Below are positions 1 through 8,131 of a DNA stretch of 37,396 nt, piece after piece. The notes beneath the pieces are model-generated. The model was not told the DNA's origin. It made no database searches and worked only from the letters and a program-made list of their open reading frames with translations. Where the stretch lies: the NCBI GenBank assembly GCA_016929395.1, contig JAFGIX010000026.1:1-37396 (forward strand), read 5' to 3'. Every line of letters starts with the position of its first letter. Position 1 is the first letter of the stretch. The position numbers and the translations under genes are program-made. Origin of the DNA: Candidatus Zymogenus saltonus. Lineage in GTDB: Bacteria; Desulfobacterota; Zymogenia; Zymogenales; Zymogenaceae.

Positions 1-44
1 TATAATAACCGTTATAATGATGATATATTCGAAATTGTAGTTTC

Positions 45-203
45 TTATCTAACTAATTTGGTGGAAAATCGTTTATAATTCCCTAAATTAATTACCTCAT
101 CCATCAACTTCTGAGGTGGCGCTGGTTTTTCCTGGGCTTGGGCGGGGAGAGTAAAAATAAAAAAAGAGACCAACATTATTAAGAGCTTTATTCTTAATTT
201 CAT
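45..203 (-). CDS. Small putative secreted peptide (52 aa)
   Basis: This short reading frame opens with ATG at 203 and ends with TAA at 45-47. The product starts with a short basic stretch (MKLRIK), then a hydrophobic core (about residues 7-19), then LPAQAQ, a typical signal-peptidase I site with cleavage after A23 or so. About 29 residues would remain, proline-rich at first (EKPAPP) and basic at the end. An AGAGGA ribosome-binding site lies about 7 bases before the start, and a TTGACA promoter lies about 50 bases upstream. I do not recognise a family. It could be a genuine small secreted peptide or the surviving 5' end of a truncated gene, since only 44 bases remain before the window edge. 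The signal peptide, ribosome site and promoter together make translation plausible. Confidence 0.5.
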   Translation of the reverse strand: MKLRIKLLIMLVSFFIFTLPAQAQEKPAPPQKLMDEVINLGNYKRFSTKLVR

Positions 204-250
204 TTAGTATCCTCTATTTATTAGCTCAAGCGCTTCTAATCTTCTTAAAA

Positions 251-279
251 GTTACAATTTGGAATATTAGCCTTGTCAA
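251..279 (-). promoter_or_regulatory. Sigma70-like promoter for the small peptide gene
   Basis: On the minus strand a perfect TTGACA (274-279) is followed after 17 bases by TGTAAC (251-256, four of six matches to TATAAT). The start codon of the small secreted peptide lies about 48 bases downstream of the -10. Spacing is ideal; the -10 is imperfect. Confidence 0.5.
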
Positions 280-381
280 TTTCTAAAATAGGTAACAATG
301 TTTATAAAGAAAATTCCAACGAGTAGGCAAAGAACTTACCTCCCCACCCCCCCCCAACACCAAAAACCCGACCTCCCCCCC

Positions 382-2436
382 CTACTCGTAGACCTCCTTG
401 AAGTACCTGTCCCAGAGGGTCGGGTTCTTATCCTTTATCCTGTCCAGAGCATTAAGGTAGCCCCCCTGGGCCTTGAGGAGGTCTATCGCGAACTTGTCCC
501 TGTTGTCAGCCTTGCGAAACTCGTCCTCGGCGAGCTTCTCCCGGGAATAGTTCACGACCCCCGCCTTTTTAACGAAGAGTTCCATGAACTCGGCGTCGTC
601 GCCCGTCAGGGGCGGCGGGGCGTTCCCGAAAAAGTCGTTGAGCTCATTCATCGCATTTTTCTCCTTGTTGGCGAAGGCTTCGGCATCTGGTTCTTTCAGC
701 CCCCTCTTCTCGGCGAGCTTTTTGAACAGGTCCTCCACATGAACGAGCCTTGCGCCCAGAAGGTCGGGGTAGAGCTCCGGGGGATTCTGCTGAACGACGA
801 AAAGAGCGGTTTCGAGTCTGGAGAGGATAAGCTCCTCCTTCCCATCGGGCAGCGCCTCCATAAGGAGCGCCTCGCAATAGGTCGCGCGCCAGATAATTTG
901 CCCAAGGTTCAGCTCCTTCGCGATCTTCCCGCTCTCCGCGAAAAATCCCTTCGCGACGTTTGCCTTGCCCATTTTCATAAGGGCCAACCCGGAGCCTATC
1001 AGGAGGTCCGCCTCCCGACATTTGCTCCTCTCCTCCCGGTAGAGGCTTAAGGCATCGGAGAAATTTTTAAACGAAGAGCTGTACTTGCCCTCCCTGTAGT
1101 CGATAAGCGCCAGGTAGGATATCGCCTCCGCCCGGTGTTTTTTGTCTTTTACTCCCGTCAGTAGCTTAAGAACCTCGTTAAATACCGCCCTTGCCTCCTT
1201 ATAATCCCCACTGTCGTATAGAATCTCCCCTATCCCGAGGAGGTTTATCCCCCGGTATTTATCCCTGTTGGTCTCCTTAAACATCTCATCAGCCTTCTTC
1301 AGGAAATCTAACGCCTCATCAATCTCGCCAACCTTGAGATAGAAGTTGCCGAGGCTGTTTAGGACAACGGCCTCGTTTACCTTATCGCCCCCCACTTGAT
1401 ATATCAACCGTGCCTCGCCGAAGACCTTCTCCGCCTCGATAAACATCATGAGATCTCCCCACAGCGATCCCACCTTCCTCTGTATCTTGGCCACGTCTCC
1501 AAGCTCCTTCGCCTCCTTCTTTATTTCGATTGCCTTGTAATAATTTCTTATCGCCTCTTCGTAGTCACCGGAGCAATCATACAAGTCTCCCATCGCCGTA
1601 TAAACGGTGCCCTGAATGCCTTTATCCTTCTCCTTCTTCGCCATCTTAAACGCCTCGTCCAGATACTCCTTTGCCGTCTCATATCTTCCGTTCTCCTCCA
1701 ACGATTCCGCGATGCGAATCTTTACATTTACAGCGGACTCGACATTCTCGTCGGCTATTAAAACCTTGACCGCCTCTTCGTACAGGTCGAGGGCCTTGTC
1801 GAGCCTCCCCAGATCAGTCAGACAGTCCGCCAGGGCGACTATATCCCGGGCGTAGCCCACCCTGTCCAGCAGCTTCATATGAATATCGGAGGCCGCGGCA
1901 TAGAAGTTCGCCGCCGCCACGTATTCTCCCTGTTCATAGTGGACCTTACCGACCCAGTAGACAATCTCCGCCCTTTTTTGATCATTTTCCAGCCCTCTAT
2001 ACAGCTCGGCCGATTTAGAAAACGAGAAGAGCGCCTCCTCGTATCTCTGCATATGATAGTAGAGAACGCCTATGTTGTAGAGGTCCGAAGCAACGTCCTT
2101 GTCCACGTCTCTCTTCTTGTCGATCGCCAGGGCCATTAAATAATATCTCTCCGCGTCGTTATACTTAAACAAATAAAACTTCATAAGCCCGATGTTATTC
2201 AAGGCCTGTGCCATCCCGTCTTCGTTCTTCGAAGCTTTGTAAATTGAATATGCATCTCCAAAATACTTGACTGCATCCTCATATTTTTTCTCTTTGTAAG
2301 CCTCGTATCCCTGCTGAAAGAGTACCTCCGGGTCTTCTTCTGAAAAGGCCGAGACCGGAATTACGGCGGCGGTAAAAGTAACAATCAGTATCGCAAACAG
2401 CGATTTAGAATTTAATAGTCTAAAATGATATTTCAT
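382..2436 (-). CDS. Exported tetratricopeptide repeat (TPR) protein
   Basis: A 684-residue protein with an N-terminal signal peptide (basic start, hydrophobic residues about 13-28, VSA-F cleavage site near residue 30). The rest is mostly alpha-helical TPR units of about 40 residues from residue 35 to 500, with recurrent G-x-x-Y/L and A-x-x-Y/F patterns and phrases such as YEEAIRNYYKAIEIKK and ALNNIGLMKFYL. The C-terminal 150 residues are helical and charged without an obvious repeat. TPR proteins are scaffolds for protein-protein contacts; export suggests a periplasmic or envelope role, but no partner can be named. It is the last gene after plsC, 79 bases away, with GAGGA nine bases before the ATG. 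The stop is TAG, followed on the transcript by a G-rich tract. Confidence 0.8.
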   Translation of the reverse strand: MKYHFRLLNSKSLFAILIVTFTAAVIPVSAFSEEDPEVLFQQGYEAYKEKKYEDAVKYFGDAYSIYKASKNEDGMAQALNNIGLMKFYLFKYNDAERYYLMALAIDKKRDVDKDVASDLYNIGVLYYHMQRYEEALFSFSKSAELYRGLENDQKRAEIVYWVGKVHYEQGEYVAAANFYAAASDIHMKLLDRVGYARDIVALADCLTDLGRLDKALDLYEEAVKVLIADENVESAVNVKIRIAESLEENGRYETAKEYLDEAFKMAKKEKDKGIQGTVYTAMGDLYDCSGDYEEAIRNYYKAIEIKKEAKELGDVAKIQRKVGSLWGDLMMFIEAEKVFGEARLIYQVGGDKVNEAVVLNSLGNFYLKVGEIDEALDFLKKADEMFKETNRDKYRGINLLGIGEILYDSGDYKEARAVFNEVLKLLTGVKDKKHRAEAISYLALIDYREGKYSSSFKNFSDALSLYREERSKCREADLLIGSGLALMKMGKANVAKGFFAESGKIAKELNLGQIIWRATYCEALLMEALPDGKEELILSRLETALFVVQQNPPELYPDLLGARLVHVEDLFKKLAEKRGLKEPDAEAFANKEKNAMNELNDFFGNAPPPLTGDDAEFMELFVKKAGVVNYSREKLAEDEFRKADNRDKFAIDLLKAQGGYLNALDRIKDKNPTLWDRYFKEVYE

Positions 2437-2515
2437 GGATATATGTCCTCAAAAAATACAAAAATTGCCCTTTGTAATAAATGTGGGAACACGGTCGGAT
2501 GGATACGGCGAGACA

Positions 2516-3277
2516 CTAAAGGATCCTTCCGTACTCGAGATCGAGTCCCCCCTCGATCACTTCTCTTACCTTCTTCATCAACGTATCTATATCCGCAAAG
2601 CCCAAACCCTCTACCTCGATCGGATCGTGGACAATAATCTCCATCTTCCCGGGCTTCATCATGAAGGGATATCCCTTGGGAAGGGCGAACCTCCCTCCGT
2701 TGACGGTAATCGGCAGGATCGGCGTCCCGGTGCCGAGGGCCATGTGAAATCCCCCCTTTTTGAATGTCAACAGCTTGCCGTCGTTGCTCCTGGTTCCCTC
2801 CGGGAAAAACACCACCGAGGCCCCAGCCTCTATCTTAGATTTTGCGGCTTCCAGACTCTCCCTGGCCTTCTCCGAGTTCGACCTGTCCACGTAGATCTGG
2901 CCGAGCTTCTCGCACCCTATGCCGAAGACCGGAACCGCCCTGAGCTCGATCTTCATCACCCACCTCAGCGAGAGGGGCAGCCTCGAGATGATCGCCCAGA
3001 CGTCAAAGTGGCTCTGGTGGTTGGACATCACGACGTAGGAGCGCTTCCTGTCGATTTTATCCATCCCCCTGACCTTGAGCCTCGTCCCGGTGACCTTCAG
3101 ATTCAGCCAGGCCCAGAACTTCCCTATCTGATAGCCGAAATTGTTGTTCGTATCCAGACCGGGGATAAAACCGATAATTATTACTATGGCCCCGAAAAAG
3201 GCCGTGGTTAAGCCGGTCACCAGAACAACAACAGGGAGGTAAAAGGGAAAGATATAGTTATAGAACAACTTCTTCAT
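2516..3277 (-). CDS. plsC: 1-acyl-sn-glycerol-3-phosphate acyltransferase (PlsC-like)
   Basis: A 253-residue membrane-associated acyltransferase that would transfer a fatty acyl group to lysophosphatidic acid, giving phosphatidic acid for phospholipid synthesis. The family HX4D motif is visible as NHQSHFD (H87, D92), and the acceptor-binding motif FPEGTRS is at 158-164. The N-terminus holds a hydrophobic segment (about residues 10-40). Length fits the family. The gene begins three bases after the EF-G stop, and its GGAGG ribosome site lies inside the end of the EF-G gene, so the two are almost certainly cotranscribed and perhaps translationally coupled. The specific acyl acceptor cannot be read from sequence. 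Confidence 0.9.
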   Translation of the reverse strand: MKKLFYNYIFPFYLPVVVLVTGLTTAFFGAIVIIIGFIPGLDTNNNFGYQIGKFWAWLNLKVTGTRLKVRGMDKIDRKRSYVVMSNHQSHFDVWAIISRLPLSLRWVMKIELRAVPVFGIGCEKLGQIYVDRSNSEKARESLEAAKSKIEAGASVVFFPEGTRSNDGKLLTFKKGGFHMALGTGTPILPITVNGGRFALPKGYPFMMKPGKMEIIVHDPIEVEGLGFADIDTLMKKVREVIEGGLDLEYGRIL

Positions 3278-3280
3278 CTG

Positions 3281-5320
3281 TCAATCCTCCACCCTTCCGT
3301 AATGAGAAAACTGCATCGTAAAGGTTGCCCTTCCCTGACTCTGCGATCTCAGCTTTGTAGAGTAGCCGAACATGTTGGAGAGGGGGACCTCGACCCTGAC
3401 ATGGTTTATCTTCCCCTTGGGCTCAACGCCCTTCAGATGTCCGCCCCTGGCGTTCAGGTCCCCGATTATCTCCCCCATGAACTCTTCCGGGGTCAATATC
3501 TCGACCGCCATGATCGGCTCCAGGAGGACGGGCGACGCCTTTTCGGCGGCGCTCCTGACCGCCATTCCGGAGGCTATTGAAAACGCCATCCCGTCGGTGA
3601 GTCCCTCCCTGGCGTCGAGGGACGTGATGCTTATCCTCACATCGGCCAGCGGATAGCCCAGAATCGGCCCCGACGCGGCGGCGTCCCTTATCGCCGTCAG
3701 GGCGGAGTTCATCCACTCATCCGGTATTCCGTCCGACTCCACGAGGCTTTTGACCTCGACTCCCAGACCCCTATCAAGAGGCTCGATGGATAGGGAGACC
3801 CTGGCGTAGCGCTGCTCGCCGGCTATCTCCCTGTCTATGGTGGCCTCCGACTCGGCCCCCTTCGTCGCAGTCTCCCTGTAGACCACTTGTGGCTTTCCTA
3901 CGTTCGCCGCAATGTTGAACTCCCTCATGAGCCTGTCCACCACGATCTCCAGGTGAAGCTCCCCCATCCCGGAGATGATGGTCTGTCCCGTATCTTCGTC
4001 GACCTTGACCTTCAGAGTAGGGTCCTCGTCAACGAGCTTTCCCAGCGACTGCTCGAGCTTCTCCTGATCGGCCACCGTCTTCGGCTCGATGGCGAGGCTT
4101 ATTACGGGTTCGGTAAAGAGGATCGATTCGAGGAGGATCGGCTTATCCTTGTCGCAGAGGGTGTCCCCAGTAGTGGTGTCCTTGAGGCCCACGGCGGCGG
4201 CGATGTCCCCCGCTTTTGCCGTATCTATCCGCTCCCGCTTGTTCGCGTGCATCTTCAAGAGCCTCGCCATACGCTCCGGCTTTTTAAGCCTCGGATTGTA
4301 GACCTCCGCCCCCGCCTTCAGGACGCCGGAGTATACCCTGAAATAGGTCAGCTTTCTCCCCTGGTCTACATGGACCTTGAACGCCAGGGCGGAGAGAGGC
4401 TCGCCCTCGTCGCTCCTCCTGACCTCGGCCTCTCCGGTCTTCGGGTTTGTGCCGGCGATGGGGGGAACGTCAATCGGTGAGGGGAGAAAATCCACGACTC
4501 CGTCGAGAAGGGGCTGAATCCCCTTGTTCCTCAGGCCGGAGCCGCAGAATATCGGGACGAAAGAGCCGCCGATAGTCCCCCTTCTCACGGCATCGATTAT
4601 CGAGTCCCTTGTTATCTCTTCCCCCTCAAGATACCTTTCCGCTATGTTGTCGTCCATATCGGCCGCGGCCTCTATCAGCTTCTCCCTGTACTCGAAGGCC
4701 TTGTCTTTGACCCCCTCTGGGATTTCCCCCCTGCTTACCGTTACGCCGAGGTCTTGCGCGGAAAAAGTGATAGCGCTCATATCGATCAGGTCGATCACCC
4801 CGGAGAACTCCTCCTCCGAGCCGACGGGGAGGGTGACGACGAGCGGCCTTACGCCCAGCTTTTCCACCATCATATCTATTACGGCGAAGAAATCAGCGCC
4901 GAGCCTGTCCATCTTGTTGATGAAGGCGACCCTTGGGACGTGGTACTTGTCCGCCTGGTGCCAGACCGTCTCCGACTGGGGCTCCACCCCCTCGACACCG
5001 GAAAAGATCGCTATCGCGCCGTCCAGCACCCGAAGGGACCTCTCCACCTCCACGGTAAAATCGACATGGCCCGGGGTGTCGATAATGTGGATCTCATGCC
5101 CCTGCCAGCCGCACGTTGTGACCGCGCTGGTTATCGTAATCCCCCTCTCCTGCTCCTGGGGCATCCAGTCCATGACCGCCTCACCGTTGTGGACCTCCCC
5201 GATCTTATAGGAAACCCCCGTGTAGTAGAGGATCCTCTCGGTCACGGTGGTCTTCCCCGCGTCGATATGGGAGATGATCCCGATGTTACGGATATTCTTT
5301 AATCTTCCCTCGCCCGCCAT
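3281..5320 (-). CDS. fusA: Elongation factor G, stand-alone paralog
   Basis: A 679-residue translational GTPase catalysing ribosomal translocation and/or recycling. G1 is HIDAGKTT (18-25), followed by RGITIT (switch I), DTPGH (81-85) and NKMD (135-138). Domain II and the C-terminal domains III-V follow at normal length and end in HYGRVED. The gene is not in a str operon: no rpsL, rpsG or tuf is nearby, and its neighbours are murI and plsC. This suggests a second EF-G, perhaps of the divergent pair found in deltaproteobacteria and spirochaetes. The switch I region ([18 protein letters not shown]) is bacterial EF-G-like. A GGAGGG site lies 12 bases before the ATG, somewhat far. Whether it performs translocation or recycling cannot be settled here. 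Confidence 0.9.
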   Translation of the reverse strand: MAGEGRLKNIRNIGIISHIDAGKTTVTERILYYTGVSYKIGEVHNGEAVMDWMPQEQERGITITSAVTTCGWQGHEIHIIDTPGHVDFTVEVERSLRVLDGAIAIFSGVEGVEPQSETVWHQADKYHVPRVAFINKMDRLGADFFAVIDMMVEKLGVRPLVVTLPVGSEEEFSGVIDLIDMSAITFSAQDLGVTVSRGEIPEGVKDKAFEYREKLIEAAADMDDNIAERYLEGEEITRDSIIDAVRRGTIGGSFVPIFCGSGLRNKGIQPLLDGVVDFLPSPIDVPPIAGTNPKTGEAEVRRSDEGEPLSALAFKVHVDQGRKLTYFRVYSGVLKAGAEVYNPRLKKPERMARLLKMHANKRERIDTAKAGDIAAAVGLKDTTTGDTLCDKDKPILLESILFTEPVISLAIEPKTVADQEKLEQSLGKLVDEDPTLKVKVDEDTGQTIISGMGELHLEIVVDRLMREFNIAANVGKPQVVYRETATKGAESEATIDREIAGEQRYARVSLSIEPLDRGLGVEVKSLVESDGIPDEWMNSALTAIRDAAASGPILGYPLADVRISITSLDAREGLTDGMAFSIASGMAVRSAAEKASPVLLEPIMAVEILTPEEFMGEIIGDLNARGGHLKGVEPKGKINHVRVEVPLSNMFGYSTKLRSQSQGRATFTMQFSHYGRVED

Positions 5321-5339
5321 CTCTCGATGAATCCCTCCA

Positions 5340-5405
5340 GCCTTATTTTAAAACAGCCCCCCCACCCCCCCCTGAATCCCTTACCCCGCTTTTAAGTTGT
5401 GCACC
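5340..5405 (-). other. G-rich (transcript strand) spacer between murI and EF-G
   Basis: Just after the murI TAG the minus strand carries two runs of seven or more G separated by a single T, within a short non-coding gap. It is one of several such G-rich tracts that follow stop codons in this window. It has no hairpin followed by a T run, so it does not look like an ordinary terminator. G-quadruplex formation is possible but unproven. Confidence 0.4.
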
Positions 5406-6203
5406 CTAAACCACAATATCCACATGTTCGACGTCGTCTATCCTGCACCCCAAAAAGGGCTCGCCCACCCTTTTAAAATTATCCGGATCGTCGGTGACAA
5501 AAAACCTCTTCTTCCCCTCTCCCCCGTTCCTCTTAAGCCCCATCTCCGTAAGCCTCTTTTTGACCTCCCACGCTATCGGCACGGCGGAATCCACCAGGGT
5601 CACGTCGTATCCCACGGCCTCCTGGATCACGCCCTTAAGGAGCGGGTAGTGCGTGCAGCCGAGGACAAGCGTATCCAGGTCGAATTCGGCAAACCGCGAG
5701 AGGTACCTCTCCGCGGTAAGCCGGGTTATCTCATCTTCGGTCCAGCCTTCCTCGGCCAGCGGAACGAAGAGGGGACACGGCTGCTGAAAGACCTGAACGG
5801 CGGGGTCGATTTTCACTATCTCCCTCTCGTAGGCACCGCTCAATACCGTTGCCCTCGTCCCAATCACCCCCACCCTGCCGTTTTTCGTGACCCTGACCGC
5901 CCGCTCGGCCCCAGGCAGGACAACCCCGATCGTGGGGACATCGAACCTATCCGCTATCGCGTCGAGCCCCGCCGCGGCGGCGGTGTTGCAGGCCACGACG
6001 AGAAATTTTATCCCCAGCGACACCAGAAACTCGGTGTTTTTTATCGCAAATCCGGTTACCGTCTCCTTTGACTTAGTCCCGTAAGGTATCCTCGCCGTGT
6101 CCCCGAGGTAGAAGCAGTCCTCGTTCGGAAGGGCCTTCATGATCTCCCTAAGAACCGTAAGCCCCCCGACCCCGGAATCGAACACCCCTATCGCCTTGTT
6201 CAG
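5406..6203 (-). CDS. murI: Glutamate racemase
   Basis: This enzyme converts L-glutamate to D-glutamate for peptidoglycan. The FDSGVGGLTV signature is at the N-terminus. The two catalytic cysteines lie in VVACNTAAA and LGCTHYPLL, and the IPYGTKS motif is present. I place the start at CTG 6201-6203, giving MNKAIGVFDSG. The first beta strand of the family is then complete, and GGAGG sits five bases upstream. No ATG, GTG or TTG exists in this frame between the upstream TAG and that CTG. The alternative is GTG at 6185, which would give a protein starting VFDSG and lacking most of strand one. A TTGACA promoter lies about 90 bases upstream. It appears to be the first gene of a murI - EF-G - plsC - TPR unit. 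Confidence 0.9.
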   Translation of the reverse strand: MNKAIGVFDSGVGGLTVLREIMKALPNEDCFYLGDTARIPYGTKSKETVTGFAIKNTEFLVSLGIKFLVVACNTAAAAGLDAIADRFDVPTIGVVLPGAERAVRVTKNGRVGVIGTRATVLSGAYEREIVKIDPAVQVFQQPCPLFVPLAEEGWTEDEITRLTAERYLSRFAEFDLDTLVLGCTHYPLLKGVIQEAVGYDVTLVDSAVPIAWEVKKRLTEMGLKRNGGEGKKRFFVTDDPDNFKRVGEPFLGCRIDDVEHVDIVV

Positions 6204-6292
6204 TGAATCCTCCCCATGAAAATCCCATGAAAACTAATAACCTATTGTCTATATTTCCACTTGTATCTTTTTTTGACGCAAAAATTTTCCTT

Positions 6293-6321
6293 ACTTTATT
6301 CCATTTGGTCGGTATTGTCAA
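6293..6321 (-). promoter_or_regulatory. Sigma70-like promoter for the murI unit
   Basis: Minus strand: perfect TTGACA (6316-6321), a 17-base spacer, then TAAAGT (6293-6298, four of six consensus bases). It reads toward murI, leaving a leader of roughly 80 bases. Confidence 0.5.
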
Positions 6322-6364
6322 GGGAAAGCTAAAAACGGATCGGTCATTTGTATTTAAGGCGTCC

Positions 6365-6769
6365 TCAAGGGGCGAGGACGTTGAAGGGATAGAAGGGGAG
6401 ATTCCTCAAAATCGTGTAAACAACTATCAATGCGAGGATAGACCAGACCCATAGGGGGTGCCTTATCAGCTGCGGAAGCCCCCTTCCCATTATCTTATAG
6501 AGGGCGAGAGAGATAAAACCGTATCCCAAAAAGGGGATGGAAACAACCATCAGGGGGTTGAGGTCGAGGGCTTTTAGGATCTGGCCGTGAAGGAGGGCGT
6601 GGATCGCCCTCAGCGACCCGCAGCCTGGGCAATAGAGCCCGGTGATGAGATGGAAGGGGCATGGGGGATATATGAGGGACTGCCCGGGCTTGAAAAGGTA
6701 TAGGACAACGAGTCCAAACACAAGTATGAGCGCCGCACAGGCAACCTTTATTAGATTCAGCTTGTTCAT
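6365..6769 (-). CDS. DUF2752 family membrane protein
   Basis: A 134-residue protein with three hydrophobic segments (about residues 8-28, 72-95 and 108-128). The family motif is recognisable as PCPFHLITGLYCPGCGS followed by LRAIHALLHG. The cysteine pair in CPGCG and the following arginine are the conserved core of DUF2752, whose function is unknown. In many bacteria such genes sit beside TM2 or CD225/dispanin genes. Here it directly follows a zinc-ribbon/CD225 gene after 62 bases, on the same strand, so the two may work on the same membrane process. There is no clear Shine-Dalgarno sequence before the ATG. A hairpin (GTCCTC/GAGGAC) overlaps the stop codon but no T run follows. Confidence 0.8.
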   Translation of the reverse strand: MNKLNLIKVACAALILVFGLVVLYLFKPGQSLIYPPCPFHLITGLYCPGCGSLRAIHALLHGQILKALDLNPLMVVSIPFLGYGFISLALYKIMGRGLPQLIRHPLWVWSILALIVVYTILRNLPFYPFNVLAP

Positions 6770-6831
6770 ATCATTAGCGACTGCTGTGACCTTTTAAGGT
6801 TCAACGACGGGCCTTTAGAAACACTCGTACG

Positions 6832-7206
6832 CTACTGCATCGATCCTATTATGGCGCCGATCATGGCGAGTCCGAAGATCGAAAAGTAGATCATAAAATA
6901 GACGCTCCAAAAGAGGACCCCGACGCCGACCGTGACAAAACACCATATCTTGGCCATGTGCGAGGCATTGAGCGCCTTTTCGCGCTGGCCGGCGATCAGC
7001 CTCCCGTTTACCTGCGCGGCATAAGCGAGGCTCACCACCCCGAATGGGAGACAGCAGAAGATCATAACGAGGATTGCCGGGGCGAGGTAATTCGGGACGT
7101 ACTCCGACTCCCCCTTCTTCAGCGCCTTTGGCTCAAGGGACTTGCCGCAATTTGAGCACTTTACGCTCCCCTGCGGATTTTCTTCTTTACAATTGGGACA
7201 TTTCAT
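6832..7206 (-). CDS. Zinc-ribbon + CD225/dispanin (IFITM-like) membrane protein, copy 1
   Basis: A 124-residue protein. Residues 1-22 form a zinc ribbon (MKCPNCKEENP...CSNCGKSL, four cysteines as two CxxC). A linker follows, then a CD225-type region: YLAPAILVMIFCCLPFGVVSLAYAAQV as a re-entrant or membrane helix with a double cysteine, the conserved G-Q-R-E-K-A loop, SHMAKIW, and a second hydrophobic helix at the C-terminus. This is the bacterial counterpart of the IFITM/dispanin fold; in eukaryotic IFITMs the cysteines are palmitoylated and the protein alters membrane curvature, but bacterial roles are unknown. AGAGGG precedes the ATG. It is the intact copy nearest the DUF2752 gene and one of four tandem paralogs. 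Confidence 0.75.
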   Translation of the reverse strand: MKCPNCKEENPQGSVKCSNCGKSLEPKALKKGESEYVPNYLAPAILVMIFCCLPFGVVSLAYAAQVNGRLIAGQREKALNASHMAKIWCFVTVGVGVLFWSVYFMIYFSIFGLAMIGAIIGSMQ

Positions 7207-7263
7207 TTTTGCCCTCTAAAAAAGCAATGAATAAACTACAATAAAAGCAAACTTCCCGACAGC

Positions 7264-7281
7264 CATGGCTCAATAGCCATG
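7264..7281. repeat. Perfect inverted repeat between paralogs 1 and 2
   Basis: CATGGCT and AGCCATG are separated by four bases, giving a tight 7-bp stem in the spacer after copy 2 and before copy 1. No T run follows on either strand, so it is more likely an mRNA hairpin or protein site than a terminator. Confidence 0.5.
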
Positions 7282-7285
7282 ACTA

Positions 7286-7636
7286 CTATAGGTCATCGAG
7301 GATTACGCTTAAAGCAATAAAAAAAGCATAGATTGCGCTAACAGCGACACCGATCAGGAAGCCTACCCAACACCACTTCTTCGCATTATCCGAGGCCTCC
7401 TGGGCCATCGCATACTACCTGCCGAGCAAAAAGGCCTTGACCCTGGCCGCGTATACGATGGCGACTATTCCGAAGGGGAGACAGCAGCATAGCGTAACGA
7501 GGATCGACTGGACGAGGTAGTCGGGGACGTAATCCGTTGGGCCAGCAGTTACCCCGCTTCTGGTCAGGGACTCCCCGCAAAACGAGCACCTCAAGTTCCT
7601 CGGCGGATTCTCCTCTTTACAATATGGACACTTCAT
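7286..7636 (-). pseudogene. Zinc-ribbon + CD225/dispanin paralog 2, interrupted by in-frame TAG
   Basis: The frame from ATG 7636 to TAG 7286-7288 spans 117 codons but is cut by an in-frame TAG at 7415-7417. Before it are the zinc ribbon (CPYCKEENP...CSFCG) and the CCCLPFGIVAIVYAARV membrane segment. After it the same frame resumes with family-like sequence (AQEASDNAKKWCWVGFLIG and a second hydrophobic helix). Aligned without gaps to copies 1 and 4, the TAG falls where copy 1 has Gln and copy 4 has Asp, so one C-to-T change from CAG would explain it. The ribosome site (AGGAG, seven bases from ATG) is excellent. A 73-residue N-terminal fragment could still be made. TAG is the main stop codon in this window, so readthrough or pyrrolysine is unlikely; recent inactivation is the simplest reading. 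Confidence 0.7.
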
Positions 7637-7708
7637 ACCGGTCTCCTGTAAAATAGAGGGACACTTATCACACGATTATACCTTCTTGACAATTATATCA
7701 TACGTTGA

Positions 7709-8060
7709 TCAATCGATATCGGCCAAGACGGCGATCAACAAAAAGAAGAGGAATACCGCTATCAATACCAACGCTGACCAGAAGCCGGCCATGGACCAGC
7801 TCTTGGCCTTTTCGTAGGCCTCCAGCGCCTCCTTATGAAATCCTCCCAAGAGAAACGACTTTACCTGCGTGGCATATTATCATGGCCACAATCCCGAAGG
7901 GCTGGCAGCAGAAGAGGGTTACCAGGATCGACTCCACGAGGTAGTCGTGGACGTGATCTTCCCTTTTCCCGGATGTATTACCCTTTCTCATGAGCTTCCC
8001 GCAAGACAAGCACCTGTTATTCCCCTGCGGACTTTCCTCCCTGCAGTAGGGGCACTTCAT
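7709..8060 (-). pseudogene. Zinc-ribbon + CD225/dispanin paralog 3, one-base frameshift
   Basis: The frame starts at ATG 8060 with the zinc ribbon (CPYCREESP...CLSCGK) and the LVTLFCCQPFGIVAMI segment, then goes out of frame and stops near 7833. Removing one base at about 7877 restores the paralog reading Y-A-T-Q-V-K-S-F-L-L-G, a KEALEAYEKAKSW loop and a final hydrophobic helix ending at TGA 7709-7711. The repaired product is 116 residues, the same as copy 2. The change lies in ATAATAT rather than a long homopolymer. The ATG lacks a clear Shine-Dalgarno sequence (AATTGGT), unlike copies 2 and 4, which fits a decaying gene. A programmed frameshift is possible but no slippery heptamer plus structure was seen. 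Confidence 0.7.
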
Positions 8061-8131
8061 ACCAATTTCATATTAGTTTATGTAAAATGAATTCGTAAAA
8101 AGCACCTATGGAGAAAAAACTCCAATCAAAG

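Noticed and set aside
298-1050. A 250-residue plus-strand frame over the end of the TPR gene
   Set aside because: It is a shadow of the TPR gene and begins in the non-coding G/C-run region; no domain is recognised.
7286-7636. Pyrrolysine at the in-frame TAG of paralog 2
   Set aside because: TAG ends most genes here, no PYLIS-like structure or pyl gene was seen, and the family is not known to use pyrrolysine.
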